In this document: piece by piece, positions 10,909 to 19,227 of the stretch
How positions within the stretch are numbered: the first letter of the stretch is position 1
Layout of the letters: every line of letters starts with the position of its first letter
Notes under the pieces: generated by a model
The model's input: the letters and a program-made list of their open reading frames with translations, nothing else
The model's database searches: none
What the model was told of the DNA's origin: nothing
NCBI GenBank assembly: GCA_963733885.1
Contig: CAVTES010000006.1
Span: 62,001-126,000 of the forward strand
Direction of reading: 5' to 3'
Length of the DNA: 64,000 nt
Source: JACVRW01 sp963733885
Lineage (GTDB): Bacteria > Actinomycetota > Thermoleophilia > Solirubrobacterales > Thermoleophilaceae
Translations under genes and position numbers: made by a program

Positions 10909-12654
10909 ATGGCGCAACCTCCCCGCATCTGGGGTGTTTCAGCCTCGGTGCGCCGCCTCGCCTTCGCCTGCCTGCCTTTTCTGGCCCTGCTCCTGATCGC
11001 CGGCCCCGCCTTGGCGCGGCCGAACGTCGTCGTGCTGATGACCGACGACCAGACCCTGGCCTCCCTCTCGTCCATGCCGCAGACGAACGCCCTCCTGGCG
11101 GCGCCGGGCACGGTGTTCGAGCAGACCACCTCGACCTTCCCGCTTTGCTGCCCGTCACGGGCGACCGCCCTGACGGGCCAGTACGCCCACAACCACCAGG
11201 TCGTGCACAACGTGGGCGACTTCGGCGGCCACCGGCGTCTCTCTCACGCCAACACTCTCCCGGTCTGGCTGCAGGGGGCGGGCTACCGCACGATGCACGT
11301 CGGGCGCTACCTGAACGGATACGAGTACTCCGACGGCGTGCCGCCCGGCTGGGACGACTGGCACGGCGCGCCTCACTCGAGCGCGTTCAACTACTACCAC
11401 TGGCGCGTGAACGAGAACGGCTCGCTCGTCGAGTACCCGGTTGAGGAGCACCCGGACGAGTACCTGACCGACTACCACGGGCGGAGGGCCAGCGAGCTGA
11501 TCGAGCGGGCCGCGCCGGGCGAGCAGCCCTTCTACCTCCAGCTCTGGTTCGTGGCCCCCCACAGCGCCCGCCCGCGGGACCCGGACGACCCCCGAACGGT
11601 CGCGACGCCCTCCCCCGCCCCGCGGCACCGCGACATGTTCGCGGGCCACGCGATGCCGCGCCCGCCGAGCTTTGACGAGGCGAGCGTGCTCGACAAGCCC
11701 CAGGTCATCTCCGACGGGCCGCTCATGGACCCCGCGACGATCGCCGGCATCGAGGAGAACTGGCGACAGGAGCTCGAGAGCCTCCAGGCCGTCGACGATG
11801 CCGTCGCGCAGATCGTCGGGACGCTCGAGCGCACCGGCGAGCTGGCGAACACGCTGATCGTCTACACGTCCGATAACGGGTTCATGCACGGCGAGCACCG
11901 CGCCAAGTCGGGAAAGGTGTGGTTCTACGAGGAGTCGAGCCGGGTGCCGCTGATCATGCGGGGCCCTGGCGTCCCGGCCGGTATCCGGGACCCGCGGCCG
12001 GTGGCGAACATCGACGTCGCGCCCACGATCGTGGACGCCGCCGACGCCCAGCCGCAGCGGGTGCTCGACGGGCGCTCGCTGTTCGGGCTGATGGCCGACC
12101 CGGGCGTCTGGTGGGGGCGCGACATCCTCATGGAGAACGGGAGGGGCGCGAACAGCGTGCCGGGCTACAAGGCGATCCGCACGGGCCGCTTCGTCTACGC
12201 GCAGCACCTCACCACGGGCGAGTACGAGCTCTATGACCTTGCGCGCGACCCGTTCCAGCTCGACAACCTCGACGGAGTCGGCGCGTACGCGGGGGTGCAG
12301 CGCGACCTGGCGAAGCGGCTCCGCCTCCTGCGCAACTGCGCCGGCCGCGGCTGCCAGAAAGCGCCCGGGCTCAGGCTCGGCGTTCGCTCGGCCGGGCTCC
12401 AGATCCTGCCGGGAGGCTGCGCGCGCGGCAGGGAGCTCCACGTACGCCTCGCGGGCCGCGACCGCGAGCGGGTCACCAGCGCGGTGGCGTACGTCGGAAC
12501 CCGGAGGATCGCACGGGTGGCTGGGCGGCCGATCTCGCAGCGCATCCGCCGCCCCCGCATCCGCGCAGGCCGCCGCTTCGTTCTGCGCGTGAAGGCCGAG
12601 CTGCGCGACGGGCGCATCTACACCCTCGACCGCAGGCTCCGAGCCTGCCGTTGA
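10909..12654 (+). CDS. Secreted type I sulfatase
   Basis: This is a 581-residue arylsulfatase-family enzyme. The N-terminus has a signal peptide (RRLAFACLPFLALLLIAGPALA), then RPNVVVLMTDDQTL with metal-binding Asp pairs. LCCPSRA provides the C-x-P-S-R motif whose first Cys (residue 80) would be converted to formylglycine. YTSDNGFMHGEHR supplies further active-site residues. The catalytic part ends near residue 455; a basic C-terminal extension follows with CAGRGC and a beta-rich tail, shared with the next gene. ATG 10909 is the longest start, but its first 13 codons coincide with a dispersed repeat, so GTG 10948 may be the true start. It should cleave sulfate esters outside the membrane. It overlaps the second sulfatase by four bases. 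Confidence 0.85.
   Translation: MAQPPRIWGVSASVRRLAFACLPFLALLLIAGPALARPNVVVLMTDDQTLASLSSMPQTNALLAAPGTVFEQTTSTFPLCCPSRATALTGQYAHNHQVVHNVGDFGGHRRLSHANTLPVWLQGAGYRTMHVGRYLNGYEYSDGVPPGWDDWHGAPHSSAFNYYHWRVNENGSLVEYPVEEHPDEYLTDYHGRRASELIERAAPGEQPFYLQLWFVAPHSARPRDPDDPRTVATPSPAPRHRDMFAGHAMPRPPSFDEASVLDKPQVISDGPLMDPATIAGIEENWRQELESLQAVDDAVAQIVGTLERTGELANTLIVYTSDNGFMHGEHRAKSGKVWFYEESSRVPLIMRGPGVPAGIRDPRPVANIDVAPTIVDAADAQPQRVLDGRSLFGLMADPGVWWGRDILMENGRGANSVPGYKAIRTGRFVYAQHLTTGEYELYDLARDPFQLDNLDGVGAYAGVQRDLAKRLRLLRNCAGRGCQKAPGLRLGVRSAGLQILPGGCARGRELHVRLAGRDRERVTSAVAYVGTRRIARVAGRPISQRIRRPRIRAGRRFVLRVKAELRDGRIYTLDRRLRACR
10920..10943 (+). repeat. Degenerate copy of the dispersed GTTTCAGC repeat
   Basis: TCCCCGCATCTGGGGTGTTT plus CAGC matches the reverse complement of the repeats at 50759-50790 and 59343-59374 over 24 bases, with one mismatch and one indel. 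It lies in the opposite orientation to those two. It overlaps the first codons of the sulfatase gene, which argues for a downstream start there. Confidence 0.4.
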
Positions 12655-14246
12655 GCCCGGGCGTGCGCGGGGCCGCCGGCGCGCTCCTGGCCATCGCGGT
12701 CGTGCTGGGGGCGTGCGGGGCTTCGCCGGAGCCACGCCAGCAAGCGAGGCCGAACGTCCTGGTGCTCCTCACCGACGACCAGACGCTCGAATCGCTGCGC
12801 GTGATGGCCGGGGTTCGCTCGGAGCTCGGCGGCGCCGGGACCACCTTCGAGCGCTCGTTCGTGTCCAACCCGCTCTGCTGCCCTTCGCGCGCCACGCTCT
12901 ACACGGGGCAGTACACGCACAACCACGGCGTGATCGGCAACCGGCCGCCGGAAGGCGGTTACGGCCGGCTCGACAAGAGCGAGTGGCTGCCCATTTGGCT
13001 GCAGCGTGCCGGCTACCGCACCGTTCACATCGGCAAGTTCATGAACCGCTACGGGCAGGACTCACCCCCCACCGAGATTCCGCCTGGCTGGGACGAGTGG
13101 TACACCTCGGTGGACCCCTCCACCTACCGGTTCACGGACTACGAGCTGAACGAGAACGGGGTCGTCAGGTCCTATCCGACCTACTCGACCGACGAGTACT
13201 CGCAGCGCGCGGGGGACGTGGTGAGGCGGCTGTCGCCGAGCGCCCAGCCATTCTTCCTCTCGGTCGCGTACCTGGCGCCGCACAGCGGCGCCCCGGGGGA
13301 CCCGGACGATCCCGCCGGGCTCGCGACGCCAATGCCCGCGCCGCGGCACCGCGACCTGTTTGCGGCCGAGCCGCTACCCGCGACCCCGGCGTTCAACGAG
13401 GCCGACGTGTCCGACAAGCCGAGCTTCATCCGCCGCCGGCCGCTGCTGCCGGCGGACCGGGTGGCCGCCGTGACCGAGAACTACCGCCAGGGCCTCGAGT
13501 CGCTGCTGGCCGTGGACGAGGGGATCGTTCGGGTGGTGGACGCCCTGCGCGCGGCCGGGGAGCTCGAGAACACGCTGATCGTGTTCACCTCGGACAACGG
13601 CTACTTCTACGGCGAGCACCGGGTGCCGAACGGGAAGGTGATGATGTACGAGCCCTCCATCAGGGTGCCGCTCATCCTGCGCGGCCCCGGCGTGCCGGCC
13701 GGCCAGCGGCGCCGCCAGCTGGTGACGAACGCGGACCTGGCGCCCACGATCCTCGAGGCGGCAGGCGCCCAGCCGGCCGGCCGCGTGCCCGACGGCCGCT
13801 CCCTGTTCCCGCTGCTCCGCGACCGCGGCCTCGAATGGGGGCGCGAGCTGCTCGTGGAGGGCGCGCCCGGGTTCATGGCGGTCGCATACGCGGCGCTTCG
13901 CAACGACCGCTTCGTCTATGCCGAGCACGACAACGGGGAGCGCGAGCTCTACGACCTGCGACGGGACCCGGACCAGCTCGCCAACTTGATCGGCGAGCGG
14001 CGCTTCGCCGTGGTGGAGGCACGTCTGGCGGAGCGCCTCGCTGCGCTGGCGACATGCTCGGGCAGCGGCTGCTGGCGCGGCCCGCGGCTGAGGCTCGCGC
14101 TGCGCGGATGCCGGGCGACAGTGCGGGGCGCGCCGCTCGAGCGGGTGAGGGTGCGACGCCGCGGGGCGCGCATCCGGGCACGCGCCGCCACTCGCGACGG
14201 CCGGGTAGTCACGCTCGATCGCCGCCTGCCGCGCGCCTGCCGCTGA
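12651..14246 (+). CDS. Sulfatase lipoprotein
   Basis: This 531-residue second sulfatase is homologous to its upstream neighbour over its whole length. TTG 12651 overlaps the previous TGA (TTGA), so the two are translationally coupled. The N-terminus is a lipoprotein signal with lipobox LGAC (Cys22), so this copy is membrane-anchored while the first is released. RPNVLVLLTDDQTL, LCCPSRA (formylglycine Cys76), YRTVHIGKFMNRYG and FTSDNGYFYGEHR are intact. The C-terminus repeats the extension of the first enzyme: CSGSGC, then PRLRLALRGC and a final DGRVVTLDRRLPRACR. Substrate unknown. No formylglycine-generating enzyme lies in this window, so maturation must be supplied elsewhere. Confidence 0.85.
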   Translation: MSPGVRGAAGALLAIAVVLGACGASPEPRQQARPNVLVLLTDDQTLESLRVMAGVRSELGGAGTTFERSFVSNPLCCPSRATLYTGQYTHNHGVIGNRPPEGGYGRLDKSEWLPIWLQRAGYRTVHIGKFMNRYGQDSPPTEIPPGWDEWYTSVDPSTYRFTDYELNENGVVRSYPTYSTDEYSQRAGDVVRRLSPSAQPFFLSVAYLAPHSGAPGDPDDPAGLATPMPAPRHRDLFAAEPLPATPAFNEADVSDKPSFIRRRPLLPADRVAAVTENYRQGLESLLAVDEGIVRVVDALRAAGELENTLIVFTSDNGYFYGEHRVPNGKVMMYEPSIRVPLILRGPGVPAGQRRRQLVTNADLAPTILEAAGAQPAGRVPDGRSLFPLLRDRGLEWGRELLVEGAPGFMAVAYAALRNDRFVYAEHDNGERELYDLRRDPDQLANLIGERRFAVVEARLAERLAALATCSGSGCWRGPRLRLALRGCRATVRGAPLERVRVRRRGARIRARAATRDGRVVTLDRRLPRACR

Positions 14247-14279
14247 GGGCCGCGGTCGCGCCGACCGCCGTTTTGGTTC

Positions 14280-14321
14280 TCGCGACCCCATCACGACTGG
14301 TCGCCCTAAACGTAGTCGCGA
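14280..14321. terminator. Composite hairpin after the sulfatases
   Basis: TCGCGAC (14280-14286) pairs with GTCGCGA (14315-14321). Inside the loop CGACTGGTCG (14294-14303) forms a second short stem. It lies 34 bases after the sulfatase stop and before the kdpB remnant, so it may terminate the sulfatase transcript. There is no clear T run. Confidence 0.3.
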
Positions 14322-14364
14322 AGCGGGAGTACCTTTAGAGCGTCGATCTGGGGGACCTTGCGGG

Positions 14365-14694
14365 GTGTTCTCGAAACTGGTGGAAGCCGTTTCCAAAGGG
14401 CGCGGACGCACGGCCCGTGCGCCCGATCGGTCGAGAGACGAAAGCGACGTCCGCGACGGCAGCACGGAGGCGGCCGCCGAGCATGCTCGTGGTGATGTCG
14501 TCGTTGTCGAGGCGGGAGAGGCGATCCCCGGCGACGGTAGGGTGATCGAGGGCACCGCTCTGGTCGACGAGTCCGCGATCACGGGCGAGTCGGCGCCGGT
14601 ACTCCGCAACTCTGGCAGCGACGGCGGCGCCGTCATCGCGGGCACGAGGGTGGTGTCGGGCCGGAATATTGTCGAGCTGCGCCGGACGCGGTGA
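14365..14694 (+). pseudogene. kdpB: KdpB fragment (P-type ATPase actuator domain)
   Basis: This ORF of 109 codons aligns by eye only with the middle of KdpB, the potassium-pumping P-type ATPase. It begins at a stretch equivalent to LFANFAEAVAEGRGK (here VFSKLVEAVSKGRGR). It includes the actuator-domain sequence ARGDVVVVEAGEAIPGDGRVIEG and the phosphatase signature DESAITGESAPV, and stops at GTRVVSGRNIVELRR. All transmembrane helices, the DKTGT phosphorylation site and the nucleotide-binding domain are missing, and kdpA, kdpC and kdpDE are not nearby. It is therefore a remnant, or a free actuator-domain peptide if expressed from GTG 14365. The region between 14380 and 14470 has diverged more than the DESAITGESAPV core. 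Confidence 0.7.
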
Positions 14695-14730
14695 CCCGGA
14701 AGTCCGACTACGGACGCGTCCTTCCGTTGG

Positions 14731-15132
14731 CTACTCCCGTGCGCGCAGCACCGCGATCCCTTCCTCGCGAGTGGGGTACTCCTCCATTCCGACCGCCGTT
14801 CCGCAGCGAACGGTCCACACCTGACAGAAGCGCGTGTCGAGTTCCAGGCCGCTAGCTCGGCCGCGGGCGCGGCCGTGCACCACGGCGACGACGTGATCGG
14901 CGACCTCCGTCGGATCCTCGAGATCGAGCCGCAGGCCTACAAACGTGCCGAGCCAGTCCTCGACGTAGCGCCGTACTTGCTCGCGGCCTCGGTACACGCG
15001 CGACACGGGGCTCGCCTCGAGCGGCCTCCACTCGAAGTCGGGGTGCATGCGCGCCAGCATCCCGTCGACGTCGCCTCGGTTCAGCGCCTCGATGATTCCG
15101 CGTACCAGCTCGACGGCCGCCTGCATGAGCAC
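14731..15132 (-). CDS. SnoaL-like (NTF2-fold) protein
   Basis: This 133-residue single-domain protein has the SnoaL/NTF2 pattern: an N-terminal helix VELVRGIIEALNRGDVDGMLARMHPDFEW, then RVYRGREQVRRYVEDWLGTF and a four-strand sheet ending in VWTVRCGTAVGMEEYPTREEGI. The fold makes a conical pocket; members include ketosteroid isomerase-like enzymes and many with no known activity. The start may be GTG 15132 or ATG 15126. It is convergent with the kdpB remnant and stands alone. Confidence 0.7.
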   Translation of the reverse strand: MLMQAAVELVRGIIEALNRGDVDGMLARMHPDFEWRPLEASPVSRVYRGREQVRRYVEDWLGTFVGLRLDLEDPTEVADHVVAVVHGRARGRASGLELDTRFCQVWTVRCGTAVGMEEYPTREEGIAVLRARE

Positions 15133-15190
15133 CGCAAGTATTGCGGCGCCGCCGCCCCGCGGTTCCGGAAAGGGTCCGCCGGCGCGACTG

Positions 15191-15349
15191 CTAACGAGAG
15201 TCGTTGTCTGGGAAGGTCACCGGCACCCTCCCCACGCTGCCGGGCGGCGCCTTGTCGTCGGCGGAGCCAGTGACGAGCAGTACGACCACGATGGCCGCAA
15301 CGGCGACGGCGAAGATGATGACGCGAGCGATGTTCGTGGGCAGGTGCAT
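15191..15349 (-). CDS. Small single-span membrane protein
   Basis: This 52-residue ORF begins MHLPTNIARVIIFAVAVAAI. One clear transmembrane helix spans residues 9-28, followed by a short polar tail (TGSADDKAPPG...FPDNDSR). ATG 15349 lies 8 bases after the TetR stop and follows a GGCAGGA ribosome site. It would therefore be co-expressed with, and controlled by, that regulator. I recognise no family. The good ribosome site, amphipathic design and operon position support a real gene. Confidence 0.5.
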   Translation of the reverse strand: MHLPTNIARVIIFAVAVAAIVVVLLVTGSADDKAPPGSVGRVPVTFPDNDSR

Positions 15350-15357
15350 GATCCTGC

Positions 15358-15978
15358 CTACCAGGCTAGTGAGGCGGCGAGCTCACGAAGCTCGGCGTGT
15401 AGCCGGCCGGCGCCGAAGCCCACCCCGCGATCGAGGTGACGAACCAGGTCGGGGGCGAGGGGGGCGAGCAGCAGGTGGGCGAGGAGGTCGGGGTCGGCGC
15501 CGGGGCGAAGCTCGGCGACCAGCACGGCGACATGGCGGTGCCAGGCCGCGTAGGCGCCGGTGAGGTAGCGCCCGCCCGGCTTGTCCCCGTCGGCGGCGAC
15601 CAGTAGGTCGGCGTGCTCGAGGGTGAGGTCGAGCAGCGCGTCGAGAAAGACGGCGAGGCGCTCGCTGGCGGGGGCCCCGGGACCGAGCGGCGGCGCACCA
15701 CGGAGGATGGCCTCCTGCAGCTGACGCTCGCGCTCATCGAGCAACGCCCGGGCCAGACCCGCGCGATCGCCGAAGCGGTGAAAGACGGTCCCCTTGCCGA
15801 CCCCCGCGGCGCGCGCGATCTCCGCCATGGTCACGCTCTCGACCCCGCGCTCGGCGAACAACCGGCGAGCCGCCTCGAGCACCTTGGCGCGGTTGCGGGC
15901 GGCGTCCGCGCGCTCGGGCCTGGGAGCACCGAGCACGGGGAGCTCGGGCGATTCGGCGAGATCCGAACGCTCGACCAT
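15358..15978 (-). CDS. TetR-family regulator
   Basis: This is a regulator of 206 residues from ATG 15978 (MVERSDLAESPELPV). The helix-turn-helix is RNRAKVLEAARRLFAERGVESVTMAEIARAAGVGKGTVFHRFGDR (about residues 27-72). The C-terminal region matches the SbtR-like/TetR_C pattern with LLDLTLEHADLLVAADG. A longer reading from TTG 16008 would run through the operator and is rejected. It is transcribed divergently from the DMT transporter at 16064. Two matching palindromes lie between the genes, so it most likely represses both directions. The small membrane protein follows in the same transcript. Confidence 0.85.
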   Translation of the reverse strand: MVERSDLAESPELPVLGAPRPERADAARNRAKVLEAARRLFAERGVESVTMAEIARAAGVGKGTVFHRFGDRAGLARALLDERERQLQEAILRGAPPLGPGAPASERLAVFLDALLDLTLEHADLLVAADGDKPGGRYLTGAYAAWHRHVAVLVAELRPGADPDLLAHLLLAPLAPDLVRHLDRGVGFGAGRLHAELRELAASLAW

Positions 15979-15993
15979 CGCTCCGCAGTATAT

Positions 15994-16008
15994 CTGGACC
16001 GTGGTCAA
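15994..16008. promoter_or_regulatory. TetR operator 1 in the divergent promoter
   Basis: CTGGACCGTGGTCAA at 15994-16008 is a near-palindrome of the form TGGACCnnGGTCA. It lies 16 bases before the tetR start at 15978. A second site with only the two centre bases swapped lies 38 bp away. Confidence 0.6.
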
Positions 16009-16031
16009 GTTATTGCTAGCCTCTGAGATAA

Positions 16032-16046
16032 CTGGACCACGGTCAA
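16032..16046. promoter_or_regulatory. TetR operator 2 in the divergent promoter
   Basis: CTGGACCACGGTCAA at 16032-16046 has the same half-sites as the first operator. It lies just before the GAGGAG ribosome site of the transporter at 16064, a position suited to block its transcription. Confidence 0.6.
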
Positions 16047-16063
16047 ATTACGAGGAGAAAACG

Positions 16064-16993
16064 ATGGAGTCGCTCGCCGTTCCCTACCTGGTCTTCGTCG
16101 GCAGCCTGCTCGCCCTGCAGGCGGCCGCCAACGTCCAGCTCAGCTCGGCAATGGGCAGCCCGTTCGCCGCCTCGACGCTCCAGCTCGGGATCGGGGCGGT
16201 GATCCTGTTGGTCGCCGCCGTGATCGCCGGGACCTTCGGCGCCTTTGGCCTCGTCCCAGACGCCGAGCCGGAGGAGCTGATCGGAGGCCTCGGCAGCGCG
16301 CTCTACATCTCCGCCGGCATCCTGCTCTTCCCGCGGTTGGGGGCGGTCGTCACCGTGGGCCTCTTCATCGCCGGACAAATGCTCGCCTCGCTTGCCCTCG
16401 ACGGCTTCGGCTGGCTGGGGATCGAACCGGTCGCGCTCGGGCCGCCCGACCTGCTCGGCGCGCTCGCGGTGATCGCCGGGGCGGCGCTGATCGTCCGCGC
16501 CCAGGCCGGCGGCGACGCCGTGGAGAGCGCACTTGGCGAGCACGCCGGCTGGCTCGGCCTGGCACTACTGGCCGGCGCCGTCTTGCCGCTGCAAGGGGCT
16601 CTCAATGCCGAGCTTCGCACTGAGATCGACGCCCCGATCACTGTCGCCGCCTTCTCCTTCCTGATCGCCACTGCGGCCATGGCGGCGACCATGGCCGGTA
16701 CCCGGATCCTCGAGGACGATTCGCGGCTCCGGGTCGAGCCGCTGCGCCGCCTTCCGTGGTGGGGATGGCTCGGTGGGCTCTGCGGCGCCACGTACGTGAC
16801 CTCCGTGTTCCTGCTGATCCCAGAGATCGGCGTGGCGCCCACAGTCGCGCTGACCGTAGCCGGCCAGCAGATCGCCTCGCTGTTCGTGGACCGCTACGGG
16901 CTGTTCCGGCTGCCGCGGCGCGACGTCTCCGCGGTGCGTCTCACGGGCATCGGGGTGCTGCTCGCCGGAGTCGGGCTCGTGCAGGTCGCGTGA
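16064..16993 (+). CDS. DMT-family transporter (duplicated DUF606/YdcZ)
   Basis: This 309-residue protein has about ten transmembrane helices in two similar halves. Each half begins with the YdcZ-type pattern: LLALQAAANVQLSSAMGSPFAASTLQLGIG in half 1, LPLQGALNAELRTEIDAPITVAAFSFLIA in half 2. Each also has a GLFIAGQMLASLALDGFGW or LTVAGQQIASLFVDRYGLF motif. The family belongs to the drug/metabolite transporter superfamily; the substrate is unknown. A strong GAGGAG ribosome site precedes ATG 16064. Two TetR operators upstream suggest induction by a small molecule that the protein may export. Confidence 0.85.
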   Translation: MESLAVPYLVFVGSLLALQAAANVQLSSAMGSPFAASTLQLGIGAVILLVAAVIAGTFGAFGLVPDAEPEELIGGLGSALYISAGILLFPRLGAVVTVGLFIAGQMLASLALDGFGWLGIEPVALGPPDLLGALAVIAGAALIVRAQAGGDAVESALGEHAGWLGLALLAGAVLPLQGALNAELRTEIDAPITVAAFSFLIATAAMAATMAGTRILEDDSRLRVEPLRRLPWWGWLGGLCGATYVTSVFLLIPEIGVAPTVALTVAGQQIASLFVDRYGLFRLPRRDVSAVRLTGIGVLLAGVGLVQVA

Positions 16994-17107
16994 GCCATAG
17001 GTCTGTGGAGGACCGGGAGGCCGCACACGTCGACAACGATCTGTCAGGGAGATCATGAACCGCAGCCGCCCAGTCGAGGTCGCTCTCGGGCCGACCCCAC
17101 CGGCGGC

Positions 17108-17113
17108 TATGCT
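17108..17113 (+). promoter_or_regulatory. Putative -10 element for a leaderless transcript
   Basis: TATGCT ends nine bases before the TTG start at 17123. That spacing would place transcription start at or next to the start codon. The same arrangement (TATGAT, nine bases, TTG) occurs before coxB at 41963. No ribosome site is visible. Confidence 0.35.
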
Positions 17114-17122
17114 CCGGCCGCT

Positions 17123-18037
17123 TTGCGAAGCACTCGCGTCCTCCGCAGGGTCGCGTGGGGCGCGGTGGCGGTCGGTGTCATCACCCCGCTCGTCCGGCAT
17201 CGGCTGAAGCTCCGGCCGCCGGTCGTGTCTGCCCTGACCTGGCCGGCCCCCGCCGCGCTCGCGCTCGCCGAGCCCCGCTCGCCGCTGCGCGACGCAGGCA
17301 TCTACGGGCTTCAGATGTGGGCCTACTTCGCCCAATTCGACATGCCCGACGACGATCCCGAGGCCCTCCTGCGGCGGCTGAAGGTCGACTATCCGATTCG
17401 CGTTGACCGCGCGCTCGGCCTCGGCGCCTGCCCCACCACCCGCCTACAGCGCGCGCTCGGGCACGAAGGGCACGTCGGCGCCCTCGACTACTGCCTCTCG
17501 GCGGTCCACTGGAGCTGGTTCTTCGTGCCGCACGGGACGCTGGCCTACATCCTGCTGCGCCACCGAGAGCACCTCCCACGGTCTGCGGTGCTGATGGCCG
17601 CGTGTTTCGATCTGGGCTGCGTGGTCTACTGGCTTGTGCCCACGGCGCCGCCCTGGTGGGCGGGCGCCAACGGCAACATGCCGCCGGTGCGGCGCATCAT
17701 GGCCGAGGCCGGCGAGCGCTTTTGGAAAGGTCTCTGGCACCCGCTCTACCATTCGTTGCAAGGCAATCCGTTCGCCGCAATGCCCTCACTCCATTTCGGC
17801 ACGTCAGTGATGGCCGCCCGCATCTTGTCGCAGGTCGGCCCGGGTCACGCCGCCGTTGCGTGGCTATACGCCGTGCTGCTCGGATTCGGGCTCGTCTACC
17901 TGGGCGAGCACTACGTGATCGACCTGATCGCAGGCCTCGCGCTGGCCGAGGGCATCTGGCGCGTGGCGCCGCGGCTGGAACCGGCCATTCGGTTCGTGGC
18001 CGGGTTCGTCCATCGGCTGGAGCCACGGGTCGCGTGA
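17123..18037 (+). CDS. PAP2-superfamily membrane phosphatase
   Basis: This 304-residue integral membrane protein carries the last two PAP2 motifs: PSLHFGTSVMAA (His224) and LGEHYVIDLIAG (His263, Asp267). The first motif position is occupied by RRIMAEAGERFW, so it fits the inositol phosphotransferase/Ipt1-like branch better than classical PAP2. These enzymes act on lipid phosphates or transfer inositol phosphate at the membrane. The TTG start has no ribosome site but a -10-like box just upstream. The stop overlaps the next start (TGATG), so it begins a tandem of five genes ending with a GST-like protein. Confidence 0.75.
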   Translation: MRSTRVLRRVAWGAVAVGVITPLVRHRLKLRPPVVSALTWPAPAALALAEPRSPLRDAGIYGLQMWAYFAQFDMPDDDPEALLRRLKVDYPIRVDRALGLGACPTTRLQRALGHEGHVGALDYCLSAVHWSWFFVPHGTLAYILLRHREHLPRSAVLMAACFDLGCVVYWLVPTAPPWWAGANGNMPPVRRIMAEAGERFWKGLWHPLYHSLQGNPFAAMPSLHFGTSVMAARILSQVGPGHAAVAWLYAVLLGFGLVYLGEHYVIDLIAGLALAEGIWRVAPRLEPAIRFVAGFVHRLEPRVA

Positions 18038-19227
18038 TGCGGCGGCAGGAGCGCGACCTCGAACTCGAGCTCGAGGACGACGACTCCACCTTCGACGAGG
18101 AGGACGAGCTAAGGCAGGTCGGCGCCTTCCAGGCGCTGCTGCAGGATCGCCGCAAGCTGATCGGCGGGCTGGCGGTGTTCGTCCTGATCATCGTCGCGAT
18201 CTACGTGGTCTTCCCGAAGCTGGTTGGTCTCGACGACGCCCTGCGCAAGCTCGACGAGGCGACGTGGTACTGGATCGTGATCGCCATCGGCTTCAACGTC
18301 GCGGCCTTCGGGGCCTACGTGGCCCTGTTCCGCGGCATCCTCGGCGGCACCCGTGACGACGACGTGCACCGCCGCCTTGACCTGCGGGCCTCCTACCTGA
18401 TCACGATGGCCGGCCTGGCGGCCACGCGCATCTTCTCGGCCGCTGGCGCGGGCGGCATCGTGCTCACCTACTGGGCGCTGCGAAAGGCCGGTATGCCGCG
18501 CCGGCGCTCGGCCTGCCGCATGGTCGCCTTTATGGTCCTGACCTACGGCGTCTACACGCTCGCCCTGGTCAGCTTCGGCATCCTGCTCCGCACCCACGTG
18601 CTGCCGGGCGACGCCCCCTTCGGCGGCACGGTGGTCCCGGCCATAATCTCCTCGATCGCGATCGGGGTCTTCCTCCTGATCGCGCTCATCCCTGATGACG
18701 TAGAGCGGCGCATCCAGCGCTTCGCGGGCGGGTACCGCCATACGCGCTACCTGACCCGCTTCGCCAAGGGCCCGGCCGCCGTGGCGAGCGGGGTGCGGAC
18801 CGCAATCCACTACGTGCGCAACCCGAGCCGGGGAGCGCTGGCGGTGGGCGGCGCGCTGGGCTTCTGGGCCGCGAACATCTGCGTGCTCTGGGCCTGCTTC
18901 GAGGCGTTCGGCGGCGACGTGCCGTTCGCGGTCCTCGTGCAGGGGTTCTTCGTCGGCATGGCCGCGAACCTGATCCCCTCGCCCGCCGGCGGAGTGGGAT
19001 CCGTGGACGCGGGAATGATTGCCGCATTCGTGCTGTTCGGGATCGACGAGGCGACGGTCTTCCCGGCGGTGCTCGCGTACCGGGTCATCGCGTTCTGGCT
19101 GCCGATCCCGCCGGGTATCGTGGCGTTCTTCCAGTTGCGCACCACGGTGGCGCGGTGGGAGCGGGAACGCAGTCAAGGCTTCACGGCCGGGCTCTATACT
19201 TCACAAAGTAAAGTGATGACGAGGTGA
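18037..19227 (+). CDS. YbhN/UPF0104-family (lysylphosphatidylglycerol synthase-like) membrane protein
   Basis: This 396-residue protein has an acidic, cytoplasmic N-terminus (RDLELELEDDDSTFDEEDEL) followed by about eight transmembrane helices of the UPF0104/AglD family. That family is related to the flippase half of MprF. Supporting motifs are AATRIFSAAGAGGIVLTYWALRKAGM, then FFVGMAANLIPSPAGGVGSVDAGMIAAFVLFG and AYRVIAFWLPIPPGI. A role in moving or modifying envelope lipids is inferred from family and from the upstream PAP2 gene. ATG 18037 overlaps the previous stop. The last codons are unusually AT-rich and contain a possible trxB promoter. Confidence 0.8.
   Translation: MRRQERDLELELEDDDSTFDEEDELRQVGAFQALLQDRRKLIGGLAVFVLIIVAIYVVFPKLVGLDDALRKLDEATWYWIVIAIGFNVAAFGAYVALFRGILGGTRDDDVHRRLDLRASYLITMAGLAATRIFSAAGAGGIVLTYWALRKAGMPRRRSACRMVAFMVLTYGVYTLALVSFGILLRTHVLPGDAPFGGTVVPAIISSIAIGVFLLIALIPDDVERRIQRFAGGYRHTRYLTRFAKGPAAVASGVRTAIHYVRNPSRGALAVGGALGFWAANICVLWACFEAFGGDVPFAVLVQGFFVGMAANLIPSPAGGVGSVDAGMIAAFVLFGIDEATVFPAVLAYRVIAFWLPIPPGIVAFFQLRTTVARWERERSQGFTAGLYTSQSKVMTR
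19195..19200 (+). promoter_or_regulatory. Possible internal -10 element before trxB
   Basis: TATACT lies in an AT-rich patch (19195-19217) at the end of an otherwise GC-rich gene, 24 bases upstream of the trxB start. No convincing -35 is visible. It could allow trxB to be expressed separately. Confidence 0.3.
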
